A stretch of DNA of 64,000 bases from Haematobia irritans (GCF_050003625.1 NC_134399.1:151398473-151462472), one strand, 5' to 3'; shown: positions 35,080-47,043, numbered from the stretch's first letter. Notes: generated by a model from the sequence alone, not told the origin. Made by a program: numbers and translations.

Positions 35080-36044
35080 TTCTTTATTTAGCACATTTTT
35101 CAAAAAATAGATTAGTTTTAATTAGATTAAATTCGCTTTCATATATTTTTAGTAATGTTACAAATTTCTAAAGAATATTTTATTCCTTGTCTGATATTCA
35201 CATGACACTTTTTTGTATGAAAATATTCAAAAGAAATCCCATTGACACTGCAATCTGCTATTTAAGTGCTTACACAAGCCACTTAGTAGAAAAGTATTTT
35301 TTCATGACAACATTAATGATGCTTAGGTATTAACCACAAATATCAGCAAGTTAAATACACGTAAAAAATAGTTTTTTTTAATCTCACTTGGAAAAATTCA
35401 ATCAGCAAAAAAACTGTAATGATTAAATAATCGCAAAAAAAAATAAAACAGATTTTTATGTACTTTCGAACAGATTTTTATGTAATTGCGAATAAGTTCA
35501 AACTTTTATTTTTCATATGTAAAAGCTTAATGACATCAAATATTGAACCAAATAAGAAATTAATGATATGCTTCATGTCCAAAACAAAAAAAAAACGAAA
35601 CACTTGTTGATACGTTTCGTTTAACACTAAACATAACAGAGTAATCCTTTTTTACATTTGAGTGTCATGTACACATTACGAGAAAACACTCAACTCAAAA
35701 GGATAACGAAATTGAGTTTCTCAATCACTCACTGGAGGTTTGTTGATTTACTCAATATGTTGTAGAGTTCTACTCTACAACCTGTTGAATACTTAACGAA
35801 TTGTAAATTTTATGCGCAGAATCCTAACAAAGAACTAAAACATATATTGAGTGATGTTATGATTTATTTTCGGTCTATTGCCAGGTATTTTGGAAGGAGC
35901 TATTTAGTGGACACAAAGCACGTGCTAGTGAAGTGCATTGTTGATGAGTGAGCACACACATAGTATGTGGTGGTGTAGTACCATTACGAGCACATTGAAA
36001 TTTATTTACACTTTTCTTATCGAAGGAGAAGAGTCCCGGTTTAG
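35080..36044. other. No gene recognised
   Basis: AT-rich sequence. A small hairpin (TTGTAGAG/CTCTACAA) lies at about 35760-35781. No gene is supported. Confidence 0.45.
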
Positions 36045-36355
36045 GATGGGGGTATGCAAATTTAATCTGGAAAAATTGGTCTATATCGCTCCATAATTAT
36101 ATATAGTCCAAATTTTACATCTAGAGGAGAGGGGGAGGAAATCTAGTACGAGATTTAAGTAAAAAAAAAAACACTTAAAAAATTTTCCATGCCGGTCCAT
36201 AATAATATGTAGTTGGCTTTTTGAGTCTCATGGGGGAACAAATTTGATACAATAAGGTTAAAATTTGACGTATGTCTGTATATGACATCTAACTTCCATG
36301 CATATCGGTTCATAATCATATAAGGACTCCTTTAATGAAACGGATCAAAAACTTT
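36045..36355 (+). mobile_element. Decayed HINE repeat units
   Basis: About two degenerate units recognisable by TCCATAATTATATATAGTCC, GAGTCTCATGGGGGAACAA and TATCGGTTCATAATCATAT. No termini. Confidence 0.5.
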
Positions 36356-36365
36356 TTAAACTGCC

Positions 36366-37386
36366 TTTTTATACCCGTCACCATACATGTTGATGGAGGT
36401 ATAATAAGTCTTATTCCATTTGTCACACATAGAAATATCCATTTCCGACCATATAAAGTTTATATACTCTTGATCAGATAGAAATTCTTAGACGATAACG
36501 ATGACGCAACCGTCCTGAAAGTTTGCACATATTTCGTTCCCATTTGCCTTAAATTGGAAATCTAACATATAAGTAATTTGTTCATAAATAAGTGTGCTGT
36601 TTATGAAAAAATGGGTCTATATAGACTGATCTCCCGACATGAGTTCTTTGGCTTCTAGAAAATGCAATATTTATCCGATTTGTCAGCAATTAGAAATCTA
36701 GAGGCATTTTAGGTCCATAAAGAGGTGTGCTAAATAATGGACTCCATCGGTCCTTGTTTTGGTAAAGGCACCATACAGACCGATCTCCCGATTTGACTGC
36801 TTGGTCGTCAATAGACCCTAATTTGTGTCCAAGTTGGCTGAAATTGGAAGTCTGCAGATATTTTAGGACATTATTGTGTGTAACGGCCCATGGTTAGGTT
36901 AGGTTAGGTTATGTGGCAGCCCGATGTATCAGGCTCACTTAGACTATTCAGTCCATTGTGATACCACAGTGGTGAACTTCTCTCTTATCACTGTGTGCTG
37001 CCCGATTCCATGTTAAGCTCAATGACAAGGGACCTCCTTTTTATAGCCGAGTCCCAACGGCGTTCCACATTCCAGTGAAACCACTTAGAGAAGCTTTGAA
37101 ACTCTCAGAAATGTCACCAGCATTACGGAGGTGGGATAATCCACCGCTGACAAACTTTTTGGTGTTCGGTTGTAGCAGGAATCGAACCCATGATCTTGTG
37201 TATGCAAGGCGGGCATGCTAACCATTGCACCACGGTGGCTCCCATCGGCCCATGCTTTGCTATAGTCCCCATAAAGATCAATCTCCTGATGTGATTTCTT
37301 GGGCTTCTAGACACCACAATTTTTATCCGATTTCCCTTAAATTCGAAATCTAGAGGTGTTTTAGGTCCACAAAAACCGAATCGAAG
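36366..37386 (+). mobile_element. HINE-like element (third end-type), left part
   Basis: The 5' end TTTTTATACCCGTCACCAT is followed by CATATAAAGTTTATATACTC and repeat units with GATCTCCCGA at 36628 and 36782 (154 bp). A third unit (37280) follows the SINE at 36893. It is interrupted at 37387 by another HINE and resumes at 40121-40205 (CCCCATAAAGACAGATCTCC). The original 3' end is not seen. Confidence 0.7.
36893..37245 (-). mobile_element. tRNA-headed SINE, copy 4 (full length)
   Basis: A perfect 9-bp duplication CGGCCCATG flanks it (36884-36892, 37246-37254). The head at the right has A-box-like TGGTGCAATGG and B-box GGGTTCGATTCC. The left end is the tail GTTAGGTTAGGTTAGGTTA. At 353 bp this is the reference copy. 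The retroposon is non-autonomous and the LINE that would mobilise it is not in this window. Confidence 0.9.
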
Positions 37387-40120
37387 TTTTTTTATACCCT
37401 CCATCATAGGATGGGGGTATATTAACTTTGTCATTCCGTTTGTAACACATCGAAATATTACTCTAAGACCCCATAAGGTATATATATTCTGGGTCGTGGT
37501 GAAGTTCTGAGTCGATCTGAGCATGTCCGTTCGTCCGTCCGTCTGTTGAAATCACGCTAACTTCCGAACGAAACAAGGTATCGACTTGAAACTTGACACA
37601 AGTAGTTGTTATCGATGTAGGTCGGATGGTATTGAAAATGGGCCATATCGGTCCACTTTTACGTATAGCCCCCATATAAAGGGACCCTCAGATTTGGCTT
37701 GTAGAGCCTCTAACAAAAGCATATTTCATCCGATTCGGCTGAAATTTGGTACATGGTGTTGGTATACGGTCTCTAATAACCATGCAAAAATTGGTCCATA
37801 TCGGTCCTTAATTATATATAGCCCCCATATAAACCGATCCCCAGATTTGGCTTGTGGAGCCTCTAAGAGAAGCATATTTCATCCGATCCGGCTGAAATTT
37901 GGTACATGGTGTTGGTATATGGTCTCTAACAATCATGCAAAAATTGGTCCACATCGGTCAATAATTATACATAGCCCCCATATAAACCGATCCCCAGATT
38001 TGGCTTGCGGAGCCTCAAAGAGAAGCAAATTTCATCCGATCCGGCTGAAATTTGGTACATGATGTTGGTATATGGTCTCTAACAACCATGCGAAAAATGG
38101 TCCACATCGGTCCATAATTATATATATATCCCACACACACAAAAAAATATTTTTCTGATTCAATCACGAAATTAATTGATCCAATTAATTTTTTAATTGA
38201 AATGTCTTCAATCACGAAAATGATAGTATCAATCACAGTTTTAATTGGGCATAGAAAAAATCTTTGATTAACAAATTAATTGATGTCATTAGCAATTTTC
38301 AATTAATTTTTTAATTGATTCAATTAAAAATTTAATTGATTTTGAATGCAAACCCCAATTAATTTTTTATTTAAAAAGGTAACTATTTTCATCTACTTTC
38401 TGAATTGGCTTAGAGTTTTTATTTTGACTAAGAAATGTTCATCACTTTTTTTAACTGACTTAGTCTTCTGAATTTGATTAAAAAGTTAATTCTATCAATT
38501 AATTTTTTAATTAAAAATTTTAAAATTTTCAATCATTGACTTAATTAACCTAATGTTTCTATCTTGATTAAAAAGTTAATTGTATCAATTAATTTATTAA
38601 TTGAAAAACATTCAACTTCAATTAACTTTTTAATTGGAAATATTCTGGTGATATTTTTTTCTGTGCATATAAACCGATCCCCAGATTTGGCTTGTGGGGC
38701 TTCTAAGAGAAGCATATTTCATCGGATCCGGCTGAAATTTGGTACATGGTGTTGGTATATGGTCTCTAACAATCATGCAAAAATTGGTCCACATCGGTCT
38801 ATAATTATATATATCCCCCATATAAACCGATCTCCAGATTTGGCTTGCGAAGCCTCAAAGAGAAGCAAATTGCATCCGATCCGGCTGAAATTTGGTACAT
38901 GGTATTGGTATATGGAATCTATCAACCGTGCAAAAATTGGTCCACATCGGTCCATAATTATATATAGCGCACATATAAACCGATCCCCAGATTTGGGTTG
39001 CGGAGCCTCTAAGAGAAGCAAATTTCATCCGATCCGGCTGAAATTTGGTACATGGTATCGGTATATGGTCTCTAGCAACCGTGCAAAAATTGGTCCACAT
39101 CGGTCCATAATTATATATAGCGCACATATAAACCGATCCCCAGATTTGGGTTGCGGAGCCTCTAAGAGAAGCAAATTTCATCCGATCCGGCTGAAATTTG
39201 GTACATGGTATCGGTATATGGTCTCTAGCAACCGTGCAAAAATTGGTCCATATCGGTCCATAATTATATATAGCCCCATATAAAACGTTCTCCAGATTTG
39301 ACCTCCGGAGCCTCTTGGAGGAGCAAAATTCATCCGATCCGGTTCAAATTAGGAACGTGGTGTTAGTATATGGTCGCTAACAACCATACCAAAATTGGTC
39401 CAATCACACAAAAATTGGTCCATATCGGTTCATAATCATGTTTGCCACTAGAGCCAAAAATAATCTACCAAAATTTAATTTCTATAGAAAATTTTGTCAA
39501 AATTTTATTTCTATAGAAAATTTTGTTAAAATTTTATTCGGTTCATAATAAAATTTTCATCATTGTCAAAATTTTATTTCTATAGAAAATTTTGTTCAAA
39601 TTTTATTCGGTTCATAATCATGGTTGCCACTCGAGTCAAAAAATAATCTACCAAGATTTTATTTCTATAGAAAATTTTGTCAAAAGTTGATTTCTATAGA
39701 AAATTTTGTTAAAATTTTATTACTGTAGACATTTTTGTCAAAATTTTCTTTCTATAGAAAATTTTGTGAACATTTTTATTTCTATAGAAAATTTTGTGAA
39801 AATTTTATTTCTATAGAAAATTTTGTTAAAATTTTATTTCTTTAGAAAATTTTGTCAAAATTTTATGTCTACTTTGTCAAACTGAATTATATACGTATTG
39901 GATCGATCTTTTTTTATTTAATATATACCACGTATGGACTTACATACAATTTAGAAGATGGTGTTAGGAGGTTTTAAGATACCTTGCCATCGACAAGCGT
40001 TACCGCAACTTAAATAATTCGATTGTGGGTGGCAGTGTTTAGAAGAAGTTTCTACGCAAACCATGATGGAGGGTACATAAGCTTCGGCCTGGCCGAACTT
40101 ACGGCCGTATATACTTGTTT
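37387..40120 (+). mobile_element. HINE-like element nested in another HINE
   Basis: 5' end TTTTTTTATACCCTCCATCA, GTTCGTCCGTCCGTCTG near 37529, 153-bp array at 37650-39400, minisatellite at 39470-39880, and 3' end GCTTCGGCCTGGCCGAACTT with ACTTGTTT at 40120. It splits the element of 36366/40121. An AT-rich MITE is inserted at 38133-38664. The array is stop-free on the plus strand for long stretches (158 and 239 codons), again because of the repeat period. Confidence 0.85.
38133..38664. mobile_element. AT-rich MITE made of TTAATTTTTTAATTGA motifs
   Basis: It interrupts a HINE unit between CCCA and CATATAAACC. The ends CACACAAAAAAATATTTTTC and (reverse complement) CACAGAAAAAAATATCAC are inverted repeats. 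The interior repeats the near-palindrome AATTAATTTTTTAATTG many times. Non-coding. Confidence 0.7.
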
Positions 40121-40205
40121 TTATGTAAGTCTATATTTCGGTAAAGTCCCCATAAAGACAGATCTCCAGTTTTGAATTCTTAGGCATCTGAACACCGAGG
40201 AAAAA

Positions 40206-40930
40206 TTTATAGAATTTACATATCAAATCATATGAAAATGTCAGCTAGTTAAATAAATTACAATTTTAATTTTAATATTATTGAATTGCAGAAATGTACA
40301 ACTAAAAGCGTAGCATACATTCTTCAACTATTCTTTATTCCGAAAAGATAGATTAATTTCTTATTTGCCTTTTTGCTATCGGTTGTTTTCGATTTGATGG
40401 TATTGTACATTCTATTGTGAAGATAATTCTTTATTCCATTCTTTATGCGACATTTATTTATTTATTTATTTTTTAATTTTATTTGTTCATTTAAAACGGC
40501 CAAATGGTATATATTCTAAAAGATCTTCATTGGAAGTGAGAAAAATGGATAGAGAATCACTTAATGCGCTTAAGAAGTAATCGCAAAACTTCCAATTTGA
40601 TTGTTTGCTGGGATGTCATATAAGTATATTCTATGGTTGGCATTCCTAATGTACACAATTCCTTCTTCATGTACATTTGGCGCTCAACTAACAATCTCTC
40701 CACTAAGCAACATACTCTCTCAACAATGTATTCACAACAAATTCTCCAACATTTTTGTGGAGCATTGGTAATATTAGTGGCAACAACACTATACAATACA
40801 CCCCATCTTCACTCCTATTCAATATCACTCAGTCTTTGCATCAGAACTCATTTCACCACACATACGCTCACTCATTCATAGGGCATTTGGTAAAAGCAAC
40901 AGCACTCAAATGTTTCGTTGAATTGCTAGT
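40206..40930. other. Gene-upstream region, possible promoter-proximal DNA
   Basis: The sequence changes from TE-derived to less repetitive, with higher C content. CTCTC motifs (GAGA-factor-like) lie at 40695-40720. AACTTCCAATTTGATTG..GCTGGGATG at ~40586-40616 matches the right end of the MITE at 15755, so part may be TE-derived. No coding region is supported. Confidence 0.4.
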
Positions 40931-40933
40931 CGT

Positions 40934-40939
40934 TCAGTC
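40934..40939 (+). promoter_or_regulatory. Initiator-like TCAGTC, candidate start site
   Basis: TCAGTC matches the fly Inr consensus (TCAKTY). It sits at the boundary to a GC-richer stretch with GGTCGG motifs (40985-41000) and 1.4 kb upstream of the coding exon at 42374. There is no TATA box or clear DPE. TCATTC at 42046 is an alternative with a shorter leader. Inference only. Confidence 0.2.
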
Positions 40940-42373
40940 GTAATTATTTGTTCGTTGTGTGCATAACGTTAAACGGGGTTGGATAATGTCGGTCGGCTAG
41001 CGAAAGAATTGTCCATTGCATGTTTGCCCCTCAGAGTGTTTGTTGTTTGTGGCTAAGCTGACCTGACTGCCGTCTTTTTGTGTGCATATTGTGTTGGGTG
41101 CAAATGCAAAAGTAGTGCGTCCCTTGTGAAGTGCATGACGGGAGTTTTTATTTTTCACAAAATAAAAGATTGAAAAAAAAACATATTTTTGACAACGAAG
41201 TGAAATTATAATAAATTTAAAGGAAAAAATTATATGGAAATGTATGAGAAAATTATTAGTGTTTGTCTCTTCCCATACCACAACAAAAATTAACAAGAAG
41301 CAGAACCACCTCAAAAAAGCGGTTTGACTACTTTTGTAAACATCTTTTTGTTTCAAGAGCTAAGATGTTTTTTAGCCAATGTTATTTGTTGGTGGTGGCA
41401 AGCATTAATCATCATTTGCCGTGATCATCATCACCAAGAGTAACCAAAAGAACAAAGATCAACAACATTTGTGGGAATTCAAATTCCAGATTGGTTTTAG
41501 GGTGTTGATCGGAAGCAATGCAAATTAGTGGGGAAAAAATTAAATATGCTACTCTTTCGTCATATGGCTAAAGATTGAAAACAAGAAATGCCAACATGTT
41601 TGAGAAATGCCAATTAAGTAAGAGTGTATTTGTGATTAAACAAAAAAAAAAACAAATTCAAAATTATTAGAGCGCAAATTGAAGAAAATCTAATTGTTTA
41701 CAATGCCCATGTGAATTTATAAATTAAAACAAAAATTAAATCCCATTGTGCTTAAGTCAGTCCATATAGCAAGAGCAGTTACTAATAAAAAACAACTATC
41801 AACCATCTTTTTTCTTTGCCCAACACAAATAAAATTGTTGTTGTATGTGGATTTATACGTGTATCGGTGAATTTTGTATATGACGGAATTGTTGATGTGT
41901 TTCGAGCCGCTGTAGTTATGTTGTTTTAATTCCATGCTATTCATTCTTACTCACCTTTACCTCTTGTTGTTGTTGTGCCCAACAGAGTTGTTGTTGCTGA
42001 AATTGTGAGAAGTACTGAGTACACCATACCGGGCAGGTGTGTTTCTCATTCTCTCTACTGATCGAGAGTGAAATAAGAAGAAGAAGAGTATGAGTTGAAT
42101 TTAACGATCGTTAACGTTTCCTCCAACTCAATACAATCAATAAACAATCCATCGTGCAGTGAATAATAAAATAAACAAAACCGAAGAGAAGAAAAAAACA
42201 AAACAGAAAAGAGAAAAAAGCAAAACATGAATTCCAAATAGAAGAAAAAGGTCAACATTTATAACCTTTCCATAAAAAAAAACGTGATACCCCTTCAAGA
42301 GAAAAAAAGAGTTAATAGTGTAAGGGTATTGTAAACTTCCTTAAACTTATTGATATCAAGCCATATAACCACC
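40940..42373 (+). other. Putative 5' UTR/leader of the gene at 42374
   Basis: Largely free of the window's repeats, with CA-, GAA- and A-rich tracts typical of fly leaders (for example GAAGAAGAAGAG at ~42077). Many upstream ATGs exist, so an unspliced 1.4-kb leader is doubtful. A 5' UTR intron or the closer start near 42048 is possible. Confidence 0.3.
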
Positions 42374-42566
42374 ATGGAAGAATTGGAAAGGCGGCATTTA
42401 AATTTTAAGATCTCATCATCATTTTCATTATCTACCATACTACCCCCAATGTCGCCATCGGTATCGTCTACTATGTCATCAATGAGGAGGTTATCAAAGA
42501 TTCATTTGTGGATTACGTTAACAATCTTTGTCCTCTGTTCACGGATCAACAGCTGTCATTCAATAG
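42374..42566 (+). CDS. First coding exon of an unidentified secreted/membrane protein
   Basis: ATG at 42374 lies in an excellent context (ACCACCATGG). The frame runs 64 codons plus one base to a canonical donor (AATAG|GTAAGTG) at 42566/42567, so the intron is phase 1. The N-terminus is Ser/Thr/Pro-rich. It is followed by basic MRRLSK and a hydrophobic core (about residues 46-56, LWITLTIFVLC), and then SRINSCHSIG. This is a signal peptide or signal anchor with an unusually long n-region. Internal Mets at 26, 34 and 37 would give a more ordinary signal. No stop occurs before the donor. If it is not spliced, the frame ends 50 nt later at 42616. I do not recognise the protein. Continuation must lie beyond a long intron, probably outside the window. 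Confidence 0.6.
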
Positions 42567-43668
42567 GTAAGTGCTTTTATGTGTTTTCATATTTTCAATA
42601 CCCTACAACCCTATGAAATGGTATAATAAATTTTGACACATAGTTTGTGAGATATCGAAAATCGAAGTCCGTTTATAGGATTAATAAATATAGGATGAAT
42701 AAATATTCTTGACCTTGCACAAAAACATCCTGACGACGTCTGTCATTCTAACCATATTTATGTCCGTTTATCTGCTGTTTGTCGGTTCATGTCCTGATAG
42801 AGTGATTACCATTTGTCTCATTTTGATGCCCTTAAGATACAATATACTATCCTCGAACGTGTGTCATTTGGCTTTTTTACTACCATGGTAGTACTTTTGA
42901 AAACATTTTGGAAAATAAGAGAATTATACATTTTGCTTAACGTTAATTAAAAAATATAAATATAAATTAAAAAACAACATTTAAATTAAAAAACAACATT
43001 TAAAACCTCTAAACAATAGACACCCGCTGTAGCTGAAATATTGTCCACATTTGGGAGGTATCCACTTATGATTCGGTAATTTTAATGTATTCATATAGGC
43101 AGTAGAGCCTGATTCTATTGCCACCTCTAAACAGTGGAAAATTTTTGAGAGACGTTTGTCATACTTGCACTTTAAAATAGCATTTTATAACTAGACATTT
43201 CCCAAATGTTGACCATAATTAGGTGACCACGGGTGTCTACTTCTGGAAGGTTTCACTTTATCACGAAAATTCCCCACTTTTGAGAGGTGTCTGATTTTCA
43301 GACTATCCAAAATTAAGATGATGAGATGTACCAAGAGCTTTTGCTACACTCAAAAAAAAGTTTACTTGGATCCAAAGATTTTGACCTTCCCTTAAGGAAT
43401 TTGGTATTGACTCCGAGCCAAAGATGCGCCTTCTTTAAAATAAAGACATTTTTTTCGAACCTCCCTGGCTTTAAATCTGGGATCAATAAAATCAAAATTG
43501 GATACAGATCTCATTCATCTAATTTTTATTTTCTTTTTGCGATATATTAATAAAGGTGTTTATGTACAAAAAAATTCCAATTTCAAAATCCAAATTATGC
43601 CAGGTACGTCGAAGTAAAAACAGTTTTCTTAATGCTAACAAACTTTTAAACGAAAGGTGCAAATCCTT
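42567..43668 (+). other. Start of the putative first intron
   Basis: It begins GTAAGTG. No gene or RNA is seen. 43345-43460 carries a fragment related to family Y right ends (TTGACTCCGAGCCAAAGATG). A short direct repeat (AAATTAAAAAACAACATTT) occurs at ~42964-43000. Confidence 0.4.
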
Positions 43669-43969
43669 AAAATAAGTCTTAGCCTATATTTGAAGCGTTT
43701 TTATCTTAAATTTAAAAATTCAATATATCAGTTAAGTTAAAGACGATTTCTTTAAATTAAAAATGTTTTTCTTTATTTTAAGGAACATTTGCCTTATTTC
43801 AAAGATCTACAACTTCAGCAGAGAGTCGCAAAATTTCAAGATTTGTGTCCTATATTTAATGAAAAAATTTAATTCAAATGTCATTGCTTTAACGATTTTT
43901 GTCCTTAGCATTGATTCCGAAAATTTAAGTGGCATAATCTTCCATATTATGTCAATATTTTTTTCAGTG
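43669..43969 (-). mobile_element. MITE family X, copy 3
   Basis: AAGTCTTAGCCTATATTTGA on the left, TTTTTTTCAGTG on the right, then TA at 43970-43971. Interior landmarks match the copies at 24152 and 30485. Confidence 0.7.
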
Positions 43970-44115
43970 TAGATAGTTCAACATTTAGGATCTGGTCCTC
44001 ACCACAAAAAGTGGCAAGAGAGAAATTAAAATTTTAACGATGGTTATAGCCTTCAAATTTTGTAAAATTCCTATGTAATTGTATACTGTATGGAATCCCT
44101 TTGAATTTTGTTGTA

Positions 44116-44470
44116 CACCAAAAAAAAAAAAGTGAACTGTTTTATAGGAAGAATGAACTACCTCGCACGAAAATTGAACTAAATTTTACTCCACAGTTTG
44201 AGATTTCCACAAAGCGATGTTAGAACTAGGAAAATTTAATGGCCTGCAGTTCACGAAGTTACATCTTCTCATAGAAGAAAAAATTAACCAAAAGTAAAGA
44301 AGAAAATCATTGGCGCCAAATCATGACCTTTTTAGTCATGCAGTAGTTCATTCTTACAATCGTATGAATCGTATGAAAATCTTCTTTTGCTTTAGTTCAT
44401 ATTGAACATATGTGTACGGTCATTGAACTGTATACCCACGTTTAGTTCACAAAATTTTTGAGACGTACTT
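44116..44470 (+). mobile_element. MITE family Z, partial copy
   Basis: TA precedes CACCAAAAAAAAAAAAGTGA. Repeated GAACTA blocks match the copies at 20152 and 51481. No right end is identified. Confidence 0.5.
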
Positions 44471-45050
44471 AAAAATAGTAAGATTTCATTAAGCTGTGGA
44501 AAATTTCGAAAAAAAAAAATAATAATAATCCTAAACTACTAGCAAATAAATTTGATTGCTTTGCATTTCGTCTTTCTAAATTAATTCCTTCACACATGCA
44601 ACTGCAAACTGACCATAGTACCCACTTTAAATAATAGTACCCACTTTAACGAGCCAAAAAATAATCTACCAAAATTTGGAAAAATTTACCAAAAAACTAC
44701 CAAACAAAATCATCCTATAGGAAATATTCTTAAAATTTTATATGTAAATTTTTGCCCAAATTTAATTTCTTTGAAAATTTTTATTTCTATAGAAAATTTT
44801 CTTGAATTTTTTTTTTTTTTTCTATAGAAAATGTCAAAATTTTATTTCTATAGAAAATTTTTCAAAATTTTATTCCCTAGAAAATTTTCTCAAAATTTTT
44901 ATTTCTATAGAAAAATTTCTCAAAATTTTATTTCTATAGAAAATTTTGTCAAAATTTTATTTCTAAAAAAAAAATTGTCAAATTTTATTCCCCTAGAAAA
45001 TTTTCTCAAAATTTTATTTCTATAGATAATTCTCTCAAATTTTTTTTCTA

Positions 45051-46189
45051 TCACTCATAGAAAAAAGTCTGCTAAAAACAGCAGTCGATGTCTGCTGTTA
45101 TATTTTTGTACTTCAGGGTTATAAATTTTTCCCCAAAGCATATTTAAGAACCAAAAGTAGTTTTTGGTATATTTTTGCACTGTAATAGAGGTCTGCACAA
45201 TTCCATTTGTAAATGCAGAGTACACGTGTACTTGCTACATGAGTACATCTATTTGAGAGATTCGCAAAACAATTGGTACACATTTTGATGAACACCAAAA
45301 GCCACGAGTAACTTCTTGTTGCTATTCTGATGACTTCACTACCAACAAACACATATTCCTCTTTCTCTCTTATTGAAGTGTACTCAGAGTGATCACGTCG
45401 AGTATGTTGCGAGAACAAAACTTCATAGAGTACTACATGTACCACATGCAGTTTCAGAAATACAAAAAAACAGTTAGTCTCCATAATATATGTTTTGGTT
45501 TGTTATAAAGAGGGGCAAACGTTAAGGTAAGTGTGTGACATACATAAATATATGAAATATGTGATATACATACATATCTATGATTAATAATAATGGAAAG
45601 TTTTGCTTCGCACATACTGAGAAATACTTGTGGTACCACGTGAAGTGAAGAGAATCCATGTTGTACTTTTTGTCAAGTACTTACATTTTTATTGTTCCTT
45701 TTTTTCGGAACACATATTGTTTCGGATAAGTACTTGGTGGTATTTGACAAGCAAGTATTCTCTTCACTTCACTACTTGCGCTCTGAGAGAAAGACAGAGT
45801 ATGTACTATATTCGACAGCGAATTGCATACATGCAGTGAAAAGTTATTCGATGCAGACCTCTACACTGTAATATACTTACAAGCTCCTAAATACGATCAG
45901 CAAACATTTTGTTTGCTGTTATGCCTCAATTCGATAAATATTCAGATTTTTTGGTCAAATACTATAGATATTCATAAAATATTGTTTTAATTATGTTAGG
46001 ATAGCTCCTAAGTTGACATTTTTGTTTGTTTTAGCCAAAATAAAACATGTTTTAGTTTAATCGAGCTTCAAAAATAGCAGGAAATGTTTGCTATTTCAGC
46101 AAACAGTGACTGCTGTCCCTTTTTCAGCAGACTTTCTGCTGTTTTAGCAGACTTTTCTGCTGTCCCTACTAAAAAATTTCTTTGGGTGA
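45051..46189. mobile_element. TA-flanked MITE with CAGCAG-rich ends
   Basis: TA at 45049-45050 and 46190-46191. Termini are TCACTCATAGAAAAAAGTC and (reverse complement) TCACCCAAAGAAATTTTTT. Subterminal AGTCTGCTAAAAACAGCAG recurs near the right end in several copies. Without the hAT insertion it would be about 450 bp. Non-coding. Confidence 0.75.
45186..45863. mobile_element. hAT-like non-autonomous element (678 bp)
   Basis: Perfect 11-bp inverted termini TAGAGGTCTGC/GCAGACCTCTA are flanked by a perfect 8-bp direct duplication CACTGTAA (45178-45185 and 45864-45871), the hAT signature. The inside has an inverted pair (GTGAAGTGAAGAGAAT near 45640 and ATTCTCTTCACTTCAC near 45759). No transposase. 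Confidence 0.9.
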
Positions 46190-46385
46190 TAGAAAATTTT
46201 CTCAAAATTTTATTTCTATAGAAAATTTTTTCCAAATTTTATTTCCATAAAAATTTGTAGAGTATCTCTTAGGAATATTTTGCAAAATCTACCAAACATC
46301 AAGAATTATACCAATCTCCAAAAAAATAAAATATCTACCAATTGTGGTAGAATTTTACCAATTGTGGCAACCGTGAAATCAATGC

Positions 46386-47043
46386 GATGAAAATATATAC
46401 ACACTGAGTATTGCAGATTTTCTACAGCATCAACTAATTAGGTAGAGGGTATTTTAAATTCGGCTCAGCCAAATTATGTACCAATCTTATTAGTTATGTT
46501 TTTTTCTTTTACAAAATACACATAAATTCCTGCAAAAAATGTCATTTCATAGGCATTAGATTACACTTTGTTGGCATATTTCATACTAAACAGACGGACG
46601 GATACAAGTCTCATTCTATATTGGTATTGTCTGTTTATGTGTATCCCACAGTTGTCAGCCACTGGTAATGTTGTTGTTGCTGTTTTTTTGTGATTTTTCT
46701 TCGTTTTGTGACACTTGTTATAAATGGATATTTGAATAGCTTAAAAGTTTTTGATATTTCATGGAAATTACTGGCGACTAGTCACAATGTGAATTTTCGT
46801 AAAATATTTCTATGCCAAATAGAAAAACACAGATTTCAATTCAGAAAATTAAAAAGTAAGCACTTTAAGTAATTTGAATTTATGAATATCTTTAAATATT
46901 TTGACCAACAACAATGGTTTAATCCATTAAAGATCAAACGATAATTCTTATGATTAAAATAACAAAACTTATATCTAACATTGATGGGGTCAAGAGATAG
47001 AAATTTGATATCCGACCCGTGGCAAAAATCTGGCATTATATTA
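46386..47043. other. No gene recognised
   Basis: AT-rich intron-like sequence. No feature could be supported. Confidence 0.45.

Larger units (their letters stand above)
44640..46385. repeat. 29-bp minisatellite element with nested insertions
   Basis: It opens with GAGCCAAAAAATAATCTACC and runs in TTTCTATAGAAAATTTT units to 45050. It resumes at 46190 and ends TACCAATTGTGGCAACCGTG, the mirror of the opening seen at 8500. Between lies a TA-flanked MITE that itself holds a hAT-like element. Confidence 0.75.
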
